DNA of 64,000 bases, from positions 1,410,955 through 1,474,954 of the forward strand of contig NZ_MCIF01000002.1 of the NCBI RefSeq assembly GCF_003268475.1, given 5' to 3'. Source of the DNA: Thermogemmatispora tikiterensis. Lineage in GTDB: Bacteria > Chloroflexota > Ktedonobacteria > Ktedonobacterales > Ktedonobacteraceae. Below are positions 51,649-60,686 of this stretch, one piece after another (position 1 is the first letter of the stretch; each line of letters begins with the position of its first letter). The translations under genes and the position numbers were made by a program. Under the pieces are notes generated by a model. It saw only the letters and a program-made list of their open reading frames with translations. It searched no databases and was not told where the DNA came from.

Positions 51649-52577
51649 TTGACAACTATCCCACAGCTACGGCCTCACAAACCACTGACGGCATTTGCTA
51701 TTGCTGGCTCTACCATGGCCCAGATTGCCCCAGCTTTCTCATTCTATTTAGGGATGGCAGTCATCACGCAAGGCGCAGGGCTGGGAGCACCTTTCACTAT
51801 TTTGCTGGCGGCGATCGCCATGCTCATTGTTGGTTCAAGCGTAGCCGCTTTCGCCCAGCGCCATCCTTCAAACGGTTCCCTGGTGACCTTATTCAGGGAG
51901 GGCAGGCCGCATATAATGGCTTCGCTCCGGTCCTGCTCACGGACATGGTGTTTGGCAAGTGGGCAGGCGATCTGATCCTGGTCTGCATATTAGCCTATTT
52001 TCTCATCATACCTGTATTTTTCAATTCTACCTTTGCGCGTCTGCTCATGGCAGGAGCCATCGATAAGCACCTGCCTCGGCAGATTGGGCTTCTCAACCGG
52101 AATCGCGTGCCGGGCAACGCCATTATCTTTCAGACCTGCGTCAGCCTGATCTTTGCCGCGGTTGTCTTCTTGATGATTCCCTATCTGATCGCGCCCGCAT
52201 CGCCGGGCGACTTTGCGGCCGAAGCCTACAATGTGCTGATTGCAGCAGCTACACTCGTCTGGGCGCTCTCTGTCATGTTTCTGTTCATCGACATCTTGGT
52301 CTGCATATTCCATTATCCATCCCTGCTGAACAGTCGCTGCCTCCTCTCGAAATCCTGGATCAGGCCCGTCCTCTGGTTATGCTGCCTGCCAGGATCGCTC
52401 TCTTGTTTGACAGCGATGATCACAACCGTCGTCTACCCCTGGATTCCCCAGATCAGCGGCGGCTCCCGGTGGTACCTCGTCGGTGGCCTGGCCCTGATCT
52501 GTCTGGGCGCCGCCGCTATCGGCAGTATGATTGTCAACAGCGGTGCCCGCTGGCAGGATTTAACTACGGCTGAATAA
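51649..52577 (+). pseudogene. APC-family amino-acid permease, frameshifted and internally deleted
   Basis: A good ribosome site (AAAGGAGGAG) precedes a TTG start at 51649. The N-terminal part is a normal APC start (AFAIAGSTMAQIAPAFSFYL, SLVTL). Near 51885-51930 the frame shifts and the product continues as GFAPVLLTDMVFGKWAGDLI to the C-terminus (stop 52577) in another frame. Roughly 200 residues of the usual middle helices are missing. The C-terminal part still has about six helices. It cannot encode a whole transporter, so I call it a pseudogene; a sequencing error alone would not explain the missing segment. Confidence 0.8.
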
Positions 52578-52778
52578 AATCACCATGAGCGAGCGCCGGA
52601 TAGTTCCCCAAGCAGGGTTCGCAGCGTGATAGAGAGGGAGGCCCAAGCGCCCAGCGGCCTCCCCGCCCAAGCCCAAGTTCTCAGCAAGAGAGGCCAACGC
52701 ACACCAGGGGCAGCCTGTCTTATACAATAATAACAGTAAGGATAGCTCCACAAGCAGAAAGAGGACGGTACACCAGCC

Positions 52779-53621
52779 ATGCAAACAGTATCCCCTTTGG
52801 AGACCGCCTTTGAGCAGATAGAGGCTGAAGGCCAGGCGCTGCCACTTCCTCCGAGGCTAGCCCATCTCTACGGCAGGCTGGCCTTTCCACCCGCACCGGA
52901 GAAGCACCCCTACATCATCAGCAACTTTGTCGAGACGCTTGACGGCGTGGCCGTCGCCCATGCCAACGGAAAAAGCCTGGATATCAGCGGCGGCAACGAG
53001 CATGATCATATGGTCATGGGTCTGCTGCGAGCCTGCGTTGACGCGGTAATTGTTGGGGCGGGCACACTACGCGACGCGCCCGAGCACCGCTGGACCCCCG
53101 ATTATATCTATCCTCCGCTGGCCTCAGAATATCATCAGCTGCGCCAGCAGCTGGGCCAGACCACCCAGCCGCTGAATGTGATCGTCAGTAGCAGCGGCAA
53201 TGTCGATCTTAGCCTCCCCCTCTTCCACGAGGCTACCATCAGCTCAGTGCTGATTACCACTGCTCAAGGAAAGGCCCATCTGCAACAGCAGTCCCTTCCT
53301 CCTACCCTGCACCTGCTCGTCGCCAGCGAGCATGGACCTCTCCAGGCTCGGACCATTGTGGAGACACTGAGCCGCTGGCAGCGGTGCCAGCGCATTCTCA
53401 TCGAGGGTGGCCCCCAGCTGATGGGTCGTTTTATGGCCGAGCAGTTGATCGATGAGCTGTTCCTGACCCTGGCCCCACAGCTAGCTGGACGCGATGCCAA
53501 CGAGTCACGTCCCGGCTTTGTCGCGAACCAGCTTTTCCTGCCGTCCGATCCACGCTGGGGAGAATTGCTCAGTCTAAAACGGGCTGGTAGCTACCTCTTC
53601 CTGCGCTATCGCTTCGCATGA
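52779..53621 (+). CDS. RibD C-terminal-domain reductase
   Basis: The 280-residue protein is a RibD_C / dihydrofolate-reductase-like domain: ISNFVETLDGVAVA, GLLRACVDAVIVGAGTLRDA for NADPH binding, and ILIEGGPQLMGRFMAEQLID. The N-terminal deaminase domain of RibD is missing. It may reduce the riboflavin-pathway pyrimidine or another substrate; no rib genes are near. It is a single gene with about 280 bases to the chitinase control region. Confidence 0.85.
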   Translation: MQTVSPLETAFEQIEAEGQALPLPPRLAHLYGRLAFPPAPEKHPYIISNFVETLDGVAVAHANGKSLDISGGNEHDHMVMGLLRACVDAVIVGAGTLRDAPEHRWTPDYIYPPLASEYHQLRQQLGQTTQPLNVIVSSSGNVDLSLPLFHEATISSVLITTAQGKAHLQQQSLPPTLHLLVASEHGPLQARTIVETLSRWQRCQRILIEGGPQLMGRFMAEQLIDELFLTLAPQLAGRDANESRPGFVANQLFLPSDPRWGELLSLKRAGSYLFLRYRFA

Positions 53622-53800
53622 CCCCCGACACCGCTCTAGCCTGGTTGCACACCCGCACCTAGAGCCGGTCGGAGACCTGCATGCCTGGACCTCTGCCGAC
53701 TTCATCCGAGGTCTCTCTGTCGCGCTGCCCATCTCACCTTCCCACCCGGAGCAGGCCAGGCGGTCCACAGGACCGCTCCTTCGGCCAGGTCTAGCTAGAG

Positions 53801-53810
53801 TGGTCTAGAC
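53801..53810. promoter_or_regulatory. DasR/NagR-type operator before the chitinase promoter
   Basis: TGGTCTAGAC, with a partial second site GGTCTAGCTAG 12 bases upstream (about 53789). It abuts the -35 of the chitinase promoter and is identical over 11 bases to the site at 32036. Confidence 0.65.
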
Positions 53811-53813
53811 ATC

Positions 53814-53842
53814 TTGACGATATGATTACACGCAGTTATCAT
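53814..53842 (+). promoter_or_regulatory. Chitinase promoter
   Basis: TTGACG (53814-53819), 17 bases, TATCAT (53837-53842). Five of six bases match the consensus at each element. Confidence 0.7.
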
Positions 53843-53860
53843 TGATTATGAAGGATCTGC

Positions 53861-53927
53861 CGGCAGGGCACGGCCTGCCTGCGATGAGAGAGGCAGGCCG
53901 CGGGCATGAAGCCAGCATGCCCTGCCG
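53861..53927 (+). promoter_or_regulatory. Nested GC-rich hairpin in the chitinase leader
   Basis: CGGCAGGGCA (53861-53870) pairs with TGCCCTGCCG (53918-53927), and directly inside CGGCCTGCCT (53871-53880) pairs with AGGCAGGCCG (53891-53900). A 17-base bulge contains an in-frame ATG at 53906. The structure may control translation. Confidence 0.5.
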
Positions 53928-53986
53928 TGGCATCTAACAGCCTGCGGCTGTTCGAGCATTTCAAGGCAAGGAGGAAAGCCATCGCT

Positions 53987-55564
53987 ATGTCCAGCAGTCT
54001 GCCCAAGGTCAGGTCTCTACCTCCTCTGCGGCCTCGCTTCCTGCTCATACTGCTCTCGGCGCTTCTCATTGTCAGTGGTCTGGCAGCAGCCCTTTTTCTG
54101 CACTGGACGAGCGGAGCCTTTGCGGCGGGCAGCAACCTCGTTACCAATCCGGGCTTCGAGAGCGGCAATCTGAGCGGTTGGAGTTGTGACCCTGGTGATA
54201 CCGTCGTGACGGCGCCAGTACACAGCGGCAACTATGCCTTACAAATGAATCCCACTGCCTCCACCACCGGGCAATGTACCCAGACCATCAGCGTGCAACC
54301 CAACAGTAGCTATACCCTTAGCGCCTACGTTGACGGACCTTATGCCTATCTCGGTGTTAACGGAGGAGCCAGCAACTGGACCAGCAGCAGTAGTTACACT
54401 CAACTGAGCGTTTCCTTTACCACCGGCGCCTCGACCACCAGCGTCACCATCTATGTGCATGGCTGGTATCTGCAGGGAAGCGTCTATGTCGATGACGTCA
54501 GCCTGACTGGGCCAGCGGGCAGCGTAACCCCATCCCCTACAGCGGCCAGCAGTCCCACCCCAACGCCGGCTCCGACCAACACAGTTACACCTACACCCAC
54601 ACCCACACCCACCAGCACAGCTACACCTACGCCCACACCAACGCCCTGCACCAACTGTGGTGGTAGTCTTCCGCACCATATCTTAACCGGCTACTGGCAG
54701 GATTTCACCAACGGCGCTACCCCGCTCAGACTCAGTGACATCAACAGCTACTATAATTTGATTGCCGTGGCCTTCGCCAACGCTGATCCCTCTCGTCCAG
54801 GCGCTGTCACCTTTAGCATCGACTCCGGACTTTCCTCGGCGTTGGGAGGATACACCACCAGCCAGTTCATCAGCGACATCGCCACGCTCCACTCCCAAGG
54901 GAAAAAAGTCATTATCTCCGTTGGTGGCCAGAATGGTACCATCACAGTGAACGACGCGACAAGCGCCACCAACTTCGCCAATAGCGTCTACCAGCTCATG
55001 ACCACCTACGGTTTCGACGGTGTCGACATCGATCTCGAAAACGGGATCAATCCCACCTATCTGGCCAGCGCGCTGCGTCAGCTCTCAGCACTGGCCGGGC
55101 CTAGCCTGATCATTACCCTGGCCCCCCAGACCATCGATATGCAATCGACGGCTGGCGCCTACTTCCAGCTCGCCCTCAACATCAAAGATATTCTGACCCT
55201 TGTTAACACCCAGTATTACAACTCGGGGACAATGAACGGCTGCGATGGCAACGTCTACGCTCAGGGAAGCGAGGACTTTATCACCGCGCTGGCTTGTATC
55301 CAGCTGCAAGGCGGACTGCGCCCCGACCAGGTTGGCCTGGGGCTGCCTGCCTCGCCCTCGGCGGCAAGTGGCGGCTACGTGGCCCCATCCGTGGTTAATG
55401 CAGCCCTTGACTGTCTCAGCAGCGGTACCAATTGCGCGAGTTTCAAACCCTCGACGACCTACCCTGGTTTGCGCGGAGCCATGACCTGGTCGATTAACTG
55501 GGACGCCTCCAACGGTTATGCCTTTGCCAATACCGTAGGACCACACCTCAGTAGCCTGCCCTAG
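53987..55564 (+). CDS. Secreted GH18 chitinase with N-terminal carbohydrate-binding module
   Basis: The 525-residue protein has a signal segment (about 1-46), a CBM4/9-CenC-like sandwich (NLVTNPGFESGNLSGW onward, about 48-180) and a Pro/Thr linker (about 184-228). A GH18 barrel follows (about 235-525) with the catalytic motif FDGVDIDLE, in which Glu is the proton donor. It hydrolyses beta-1,4-GlcNAc polymers outside the cell and would supply sugar to the ABC transporter. ATG 53987 (AAGGAGG upstream) is preferred to ATG 53906, which lies inside a leader hairpin. Operator and promoter are just upstream. Confidence 0.93.
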   Translation: MSSSLPKVRSLPPLRPRFLLILLSALLIVSGLAAALFLHWTSGAFAAGSNLVTNPGFESGNLSGWSCDPGDTVVTAPVHSGNYALQMNPTASTTGQCTQTISVQPNSSYTLSAYVDGPYAYLGVNGGASNWTSSSSYTQLSVSFTTGASTTSVTIYVHGWYLQGSVYVDDVSLTGPAGSVTPSPTAASSPTPTPAPTNTVTPTPTPTPTSTATPTPTPTPCTNCGGSLPHHILTGYWQDFTNGATPLRLSDINSYYNLIAVAFANADPSRPGAVTFSIDSGLSSALGGYTTSQFISDIATLHSQGKKVIISVGGQNGTITVNDATSATNFANSVYQLMTTYGFDGVDIDLENGINPTYLASALRQLSALAGPSLIITLAPQTIDMQSTAGAYFQLALNIKDILTLVNTQYYNSGTMNGCDGNVYAQGSEDFITALACIQLQGGLRPDQVGLGLPASPSAASGGYVAPSVVNAALDCLSSGTNCASFKPSTTYPGLRGAMTWSINWDASNGYAFANTVGPHLSSLP

Positions 55565-55572
55565 GTTACCCC

Positions 55573-55600
55573 GAGGGCCTCAAACGCCCTCCCTTTTCCT
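55573..55600 (+). terminator. Terminator-like hairpin after the chitinase gene
   Basis: GAGGGC (55573-55578) pairs with GCCCTC (55586-55591), followed by CCTTTTCCT. The T-run is short. Confidence 0.45.
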
Positions 55601-55610
55601 CCTCTCGGAG

Positions 55611-55656
55611 GGGGTGCCCCACTCTCACCACCAGTCAGTGGTCAGTGGAGCACCCC
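55611..55656. repeat. Long hairpin, 13-bp arms with one mismatch
   Basis: Arms 55611-55623 and 55644-55656 are complementary except at one position. An inner ACCAC/GTGGT can pair in the loop. Confidence 0.55.
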
Positions 55657-55896
55657 GCTACTGCCTTGCCAGAGTATGATCCACACTCCTGGTGACTTCT
55701 CCTCTTCTTCAAAAAGCCCCTCTCCAGAGACAGCCCCAGCCAGCAAACGCTATCTCCTATCCGAAGTCAGCAAGGAGCAGCGGGAACATCCGGCCACGAG
55801 AGGAATCTTTACAAAATCTTTGTAATTGGCTTAGGATTTTTTGATTTCTTCCCCCTATTATAGGGAGCAGACAGACCCCTATGGTTCCTGCTGTCA

Positions 55897-55962
55897 AGAT
55901 CAACGCCTGGGAGGATCTCCCCCACCCCCGTTCCTCCGACCAGCACTCCCAGGCGTTGATCT
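55897..55962. repeat. 17-bp perfect inverted repeat in a non-coding stretch
   Basis: Arms 55897-55913 and 55946-55962 are perfectly complementary around a 32-nt loop. No gene is supported in 55565-56182, and no T-run adjoins the stem. A transposon end, a protein-binding site or a structured RNA are all possible. Confidence 0.7.
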
Positions 55963-56182
55963 CCCCCAGTTGCCAGCCAACGCAGCGTCAGCCAAACCGT
56001 TGAGCAACAGCTCAGCTCTCTTCGATCCCCCCAGCACCCGCCTGGTGGAGGCCACTGTACTCTCCCCTATCTCCAGCCGTTCCAGACCTCGCTCACACCA
56101 GCACACACAAAGAAGGCCGGTCAGGGCCAAAGCCCTGCCGGCTGCTCCGCTGCGTTCTTACCGCAATCGCTATCGCCACTAG

Positions 56183-57148
56183 CTACTGGCGGGGATAAGG
56201 CCCCGCCGGCCCACCTTGCCCCTCCGCAGGCCAACGCGGGCGATAATCCTGCCCTCCCAGGAGCGACCCCTGAACAGGCGGCCCCTGCCAGGGTGTCTGA
56301 GAGGAGGAAGGAGACTGAGGAGGTGGTGCAGTCGGCGGAGTAGGGGTATTCGACCAGGACGGCGCAAACGGCGGCTGTGACATGGGCTGACCCCAAGGAG
56401 CCGTTTGGGGAGCCATCGCGGACAGCCTCCCCTCAGCCGGACCAGCAGTCAGCGGCCCCTGGCCCGGCTGCTGTTGCAGGGCAGCCGCGGCAGCATGGGC
56501 GGCACGAGCACGCCGATCGTTGCGAATATGCCTCCAGACATAGAGTACGATCAGCACCAGCAACGCTAGCACGATCACGCCATCGAGGCTATGAAAGATA
56601 GGGGCCAGCGTATCCAGATGATTGCCCAGGACCGTGCCAGCGTAAGCCAAGATCAGGCACCAGGGCAGCGAACCCAGGAAAGTATAAAGACAAAAGCGCC
56701 CAAACGGCATCTTTGTAATGCCAGCGGGTAGCGAAATGTACGTACGTACCACGGGTAGCAGGCGGGAAAAGAAGGTTGTTGCGCTCCCCCATCGCCTGAA
56801 GAACTCATCTGCCTTATCAGCATCATGCTGCGAGATGAGCAGATAGCGACCGTACTTGAGCATCAGTGGACGCCCACCGGAGGCTCCAATCGCATAGGCC
56901 AGTATCGAACCGAGTAAGCAACCAAGGGAGCCAGAGAGCGCCACCAGCAGCAGAGCCAACCAGGAGTTTAGGCCAGGAAGCAAGCGGCCTTGAGCGAGCA
57001 TCACCCCGGCCAGCGGCATGACAATCTCACTGGGCAATGGAATGCAGCAGCTCTCAACCGCCATCGCCACTACGATCCCCAAGAGTCCTGTCGAGACATA
57101 GAGATTGGTGATCAAGCTGGTCAAAGCTTCGATCAAGTGATTCAACAA
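56183..57148 (-). CDS. DedA-family membrane protein
   Basis: The 321-residue protein has the DedA/SNARE-associated pattern: VESCCIPLPSEIVMPLAGVM, FFRRWGSATTFFSRLLPVVR and TYISLPAGITKMPFGRFCLY. About five helices are seen. The family acts in lipid-carrier recycling and membrane homeostasis. A Pro/Gln-rich cytoplasmic tail of about 100 residues is added. I start at TTG 57148, because AAAGGAGG lies about seven bases upstream and the earlier in-frame ATG at 57235 adds only a non-conserved stretch. Confidence 0.88.
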   Translation of the reverse strand: MLNHLIEALTSLITNLYVSTGLLGIVVAMAVESCCIPLPSEIVMPLAGVMLAQGRLLPGLNSWLALLLVALSGSLGCLLGSILAYAIGASGGRPLMLKYGRYLLISQHDADKADEFFRRWGSATTFFSRLLPVVRTYISLPAGITKMPFGRFCLYTFLGSLPWCLILAYAGTVLGNHLDTLAPIFHSLDGVIVLALLVLIVLYVWRHIRNDRRARAAHAAAAALQQQPGQGPLTAGPAEGRLSAMAPQTAPWGQPMSQPPFAPSWSNTPTPPTAPPPQSPSSSQTPWQGPPVQGSLLGGQDYRPRWPAEGQGGPAGPYPRQ

Positions 57149-57329
57149 AACACGGCCTCCTTTGTAAGGCAAGCTCCTGCACTTTTGCCCAATCCTAGCA
57201 CACTCTGCCGACGGACGCCAGGGAAGGAGTACCAACGCCTCTTTGGAGTAGCCCCCTGGCTAGTCAGCTGGCTGATCAGCCGCGCCACCCTCTTCAGTCT
57301 CCGCCTTTTCCGGCTCCCATGCAGGCCGT

Positions 57330-58631
57330 CTAGTCCTCGTCAGGCACCTGAAAACGTCGAAGGCGTGAAGAGCGGCGAGTAATTGGTTCCTCGGCGAACT
57401 GACTTAACTCTGTGCGCAGAGGATCATCTTCATAGAGATACGGCGGGCGACGCACCAGAGGATTCCTCAAGCTCCCCGACGGAGAGCTGCGCAAGAGACG
57501 CTGCTCGCCAGCGGCGCGTACACGCCCTGGGCCGCTGTCGGTCTCTGCTGAAGGCGAGCGAGCAAAAGCACTGTTCCCTGTCTTCAGAGCAGACAGAGAA
57601 TCATCATCATAGGCCTCGTCAGCCTCAGTGGCCAATGGCGAACGGCGCCCAGCCGCCTGGGACAGCGTAGTGGAGACAGGCCCGACGGGACCCTCCGACC
57701 GTGCCAGCGACTGCGAACGCAGCTGGCGCTGCTGTACGGACGCAGAGAGAGCCGAGAAGGAGGGAGAAGCAGGCATCTGACCAGTCAGGCCAGAAGAACG
57801 ACGCGCCGCCAGCCTTGGCGGCGGCGGCGGAAGCATTGGCGAGATCTCGACATTCTCCTCGTTGAGGGTCTCCTCCTGCCGGCGTAGAGCCTCCAGACGT
57901 GCCGTGCGCAGCGCCTCAGCAAAGTATTGACTTTGACGGCGCTGACTACCGTTTTGAGCGCGCGCCACGCCAGGATACGCTGGACCAGCAGCAGCCGGGG
58001 GAAGCCGATACCCTCCCTGCTGAAGCTGCGCACGGCGCCCCTCGATGCGCGTCTGCGGATGAAGCGCTGAGGAATAGCGTCCAGTTGAGCGCGTCTGTAA
58101 AGGAACAGAAGAGGGAGAGCGAGCCGGAAGCTCTTGTGATAATGAGCGAGATAGACGTGATGAGAGCGGGTTGGAAGCAGACTCCCGACCACGCGCCATC
58201 TCCTCTTCTGGTTCCTCATCATCAAAGGTCACAAAGCCACTATTGGAATCAGTCTCCTCCTCTCCCTCAGCAACCACCCACTCGTCTTCTCCAGCCAGTG
58301 GCCCCCCATCGCCATCAAGCCGCGTATAGCGCGTCGGACCTCGCCAGCCACCGCCAGCCAGCAGCGCCTGATGAACAGCACGCGGGGGAGCAGGAGGAGG
58401 CGATTGATGTGCCGTTTCGAGAGCCATGTGAGCCTGCAACTCAGCCCGAAAATACTCATCATGGCGACGAGAGAGAAAGGAGAAGAGAGAGAGAGAAATG
58501 GGGATACTAAGTAACAAGGCTGCCAACCCGCCTATCAGGCCACCAAGCACCCAGGAATTCAGCGTATTCCCGAACCACAGGACCACGGCAGCTGCAGCAA
58601 CCAGCACGAAAGCCACGGCGGCGGCTCTCAT
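57330..58631 (-). CDS. Hypothetical membrane protein with long disordered tail
   Basis: The 433-residue protein begins with two adjacent hydrophobic helices (about 4-20 and 26-50), followed by about 380 residues rich in Ser, Arg, Pro, Gln and Glu with no domain I recognise. A short helical stretch occurs at about 230-255 (AEALRTARLEALRRQEETLN). It probably sits in the membrane with a flexible cytoplasmic tail. A near-consensus promoter lies upstream (58772-58800). It lies upstream of the DedA gene on the same strand, 180 bases apart. Confidence 0.65.
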   Translation of the reverse strand: MRAAAVAFVLVAAAAVVLWFGNTLNSWVLGGLIGGLAALLLSIPISLSLFSFLSRRHDEYFRAELQAHMALETAHQSPPPAPPRAVHQALLAGGGWRGPTRYTRLDGDGGPLAGEDEWVVAEGEEETDSNSGFVTFDDEEPEEEMARGRESASNPLSSRLSRSLSQELPARSPSSVPLQTRSTGRYSSALHPQTRIEGRRAQLQQGGYRLPPAAAGPAYPGVARAQNGSQRRQSQYFAEALRTARLEALRRQEETLNEENVEISPMLPPPPPRLAARRSSGLTGQMPASPSFSALSASVQQRQLRSQSLARSEGPVGPVSTTLSQAAGRRSPLATEADEAYDDDSLSALKTGNSAFARSPSAETDSGPGRVRAAGEQRLLRSSPSGSLRNPLVRRPPYLYEDDPLRTELSQFAEEPITRRSSRLRRFQVPDED

Positions 58632-59131
58632 AGGAAGTATATCCTTTCAAACAGAAGTTCTCCTCAGTACGAGCAAGAGCATGGCGAAAAAAGAGCAGGG
58701 CCTGCCCAGGAAGAGCCATGCCTCTCTTCTCAAAAACCCAGCCTGGGTATGCGCCTATCATCTTTAGTGACAGTATAACAGCGACGGGATTTCTTGGCAA
58801 GAAGCGCTCTAGCTGCCACGCCCTGGCGAGGGAGCAGGGGAGAGCCGGGCGACTCAGGCGCACCAGGTGGGAAGGAAGGGGAAAGAGGCTGTGCCAGCCA
58901 GCCAGCCGGGCAGCCACAAACAAAATGGCCTCTCTTGACACGAGCGAGATTAGATACAAAGGAAGAGGACGCAGCACGGCAGGATATGCCCGTCCTCAGT
59001 GTTACACCCTACTCAACTCTGGGGAGACCTCGTCTACTCTCTAAAGCCAAGTCTCGCAGGCTTAACAGGGAGGAGAGCCAGGGAGCCACAGCACAGTGTT
59101 GGCCCAGGAGAGCAAGCTGGTCGAGATCAGG
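58632..59131. other. Intergenic region, 500 bp
   Basis: Holds the minus-strand promoter at 58772-58800. I see no further gene or repeat; open frames here have no credible composition. Confidence 0.4.
58772..58800 (-). promoter_or_regulatory. Promoter of the disordered membrane-protein gene
   Basis: Minus strand TTGCCA (plus 58795-58800), 17 bases, TATACT (plus 58772-58777). Confidence 0.65.
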
Positions 59132-59770
59132 TCAGGCGGCCCGCCCGGAACCGCCGTAGTGGCGTACGATAGCAATCACTTTGCCCTGAATCTCCCACTC
59201 ACGATCCCATTCGTCGCGCGGGATATAGATTGGCTCCAGCTCAGCATTGGCCGGCTGCAGACGGACCTGCTCCTTCTCCAGGAAGAAGCGCTTGAGCGTT
59301 GCTTTACCGGGTGTGCCCTCCACCAGGTGGACAGCCACCACGATATCACCGTTCTCGCAGGTGCGCTGGCGCTTAATCACCACATAGTCGCCGTCGCAAA
59401 TATGGTCCTCAATCATCGATTGGCCACGGACAATGAGGGCAAAGCTGTTCTCGGGATCGACGCCATGCCCCACTTCGATGGTCTGATCCGGTTCCGAGAA
59501 AATCTCGATCGGCTCACCAGCGGCGATTGTACCCTCGACAGGAATGCCCCAGGGATGCCTGGTCAGCTTAATGCCGCGGCTCTTCTTTGCCTCGCGTATG
59601 ATGTAGCCGCGCTTCTCCAGCATGCTCAGGTGGTAATCGACATGGCCAGTGCTGGCGATCTTCATGGCCTTGCCGATCTCACGGTTAGTCGGAGGCATCC
59701 CCTCCCGACGGATGTAATTGACGATGAATTCCAACATGCGCCGCTGGAACTCGCCCAATGGTTCAGGCAT
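59132..59770 (-). CDS. lexA: LexA SOS repressor
   Basis: The 212-residue protein has an N-terminal winged helix (MPPTNREIGKAMKIASTGHV) and an S24 autopeptidase domain. The cleavage site is Ala84-Gly85 (TIAAGEPIEIF). The catalytic dyad is Ser118 (GQSMIEDH) and Lys160 (ATLKRFF). It represses DNA-damage genes until RecA triggers self-cleavage. I start at ATG 59770, where family similarity begins; an in-frame start at 59878 would lie upstream of the predicted transcription start and is unlikely. Confidence 0.95.
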   Translation of the reverse strand: MPEPLGEFQRRMLEFIVNYIRREGMPPTNREIGKAMKIASTGHVDYHLSMLEKRGYIIREAKKSRGIKLTRHPWGIPVEGTIAAGEPIEIFSEPDQTIEVGHGVDPENSFALIVRGQSMIEDHICDGDYVVIKRQRTCENGDIVVAVHLVEGTPGKATLKRFFLEKEQVRLQPANAELEPIYIPRDEWDREWEIQGKVIAIVRHYGGSGRAA

Positions 59771-59831
59771 AATCCAGGTTCCTGCCTTTCTCCAAAAACC
59801 CGTTCTGCGAACTTCGTCGCTGTCAAAAGTA

Positions 59832-59843
59832 GAACGGCTATTC
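59832..59843. promoter_or_regulatory. SOS-box-like site at the lexA transcription start
   Basis: GAACGGCTATTC fits the GAAC-N4-GTTC pattern of Gram-positive-type LexA boxes with one mismatch. It lies exactly at the predicted +1. A further GTTC-TGC-GAAC repeat is at 59802-59812. Confidence 0.55.
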
Positions 59844-59849
59844 GAGTCA

Positions 59850-59878
59850 ATGATATCAGACAGGGCAAGACAAGTCAA
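59850..59878 (-). promoter_or_regulatory. lexA promoter
   Basis: Minus strand TTGACT (plus 59873-59878), 17 bases, TATCAT (plus 59850-59855). Confidence 0.7.
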
Positions 59879-59887
59879 GCTTTTTCT

Positions 59888-59901
59888 CGAACGTATTTTC
59901 G
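59888..59901. promoter_or_regulatory. Second SOS-box-like site
   Basis: CGAACGTATTTTCG resembles CGAACATATGTTCG with two changes and lies just upstream of the lexA -35. Confidence 0.5.
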
Positions 59902-59961
59902 GAACAGTTTTTCAGAGGGGATCATGAGCGAGCCGGGCAGCATCAAGGGGGAGGCAGGCCC

Positions 59962-59990
59962 TTGGAATAGGCGCCAGTCTTTGCTATACT
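59962..59990 (+). promoter_or_regulatory. Promoter of the bifunctional nuclease gene
   Basis: TTGGAA (59962-59967), 17 bases, TATACT (59985-59990). A second possible pair is TTGCGC (60083) with TACAAT (60107-60112). Confidence 0.55.
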
Positions 59991-60164
59991 ATCGGACGAG
60001 GGGAGGCGATGGCGGGTCGCAGCCAGGCAGCGCCTGCTCCTTTCCTGTCCTGACCGTAGCCAGCGAGAGAAGGGCAAGCGATTTGCGCCAGACCCGTAGA
60101 TAGATGTACAATAAAGGCGTCGAACACTCGCGGAACCGGCCATGAAAGAGGGAGTCAGAGACAC

Positions 60165-60686
60165 ATGGTTGAAATGACAGTCGAGAGTGTACGCATAAAT
60201 CTGGCGACACAGCAACGGGTAGTCATTTTAAAGGCGCTAAGGCAGGAGCGCTATCTCTTCATCTGGATAGCGCACGCGGAAGCCTACGCGATTGCGATCG
60301 AACTCCAGGGAGCTAGTTCCCCACGGCCCTTGACCCACGACCTGCTCAAGAATGTGATCACCGAGCTGGGCGCGAAGATTATGAGTGTCGTGATCTCTGA
60401 CTTGATCGACGATATCTTCTACGCCCGCATTATCCTGGATGCCGACGGCAGGCACGTGGAGATCGATGCTCGCCCAAGTGATGCGATCGCGCTGGCCATT
60501 CGCGCCAAGGCTCCGATTTACGTCGAGGAGAGTGTGCTGGAGCGCGCTGGTGTCACGCCTGAGACGAGTGAGGAGCAGAGCCTGCCCAAGACCCCTCCGA
60601 AGAAGGAGCCGGAGCCGGATAATCTGGAGGCCTATCGCGACTTTATCAATAGCCTCGATGTGCTGGACGAGTTCGGTAAGGACTGA
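60165..60686 (+). CDS. Bifunctional nuclease (DUF151) family protein
   Basis: The 173-residue protein matches the BFN domain: YLFIWIAHAEAYAIAIELQG, LTHDLLKNVITELGAKI and the conserved DARPSDAIALAIRAKAPIYV. Members have reported RNase/DNase activity or serve as housekeeping proteins. The C-terminus is a charged linker (PKKEPEPDNLE) and a short helix. It is a lone gene divergent from lexA. Confidence 0.9.
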   Translation: MVEMTVESVRINLATQQRVVILKALRQERYLFIWIAHAEAYAIAIELQGASSPRPLTHDLLKNVITELGAKIMSVVISDLIDDIFYARIILDADGRHVEIDARPSDAIALAIRAKAPIYVEESVLERAGVTPETSEEQSLPKTPPKKEPEPDNLEAYRDFINSLDVLDEFGKD

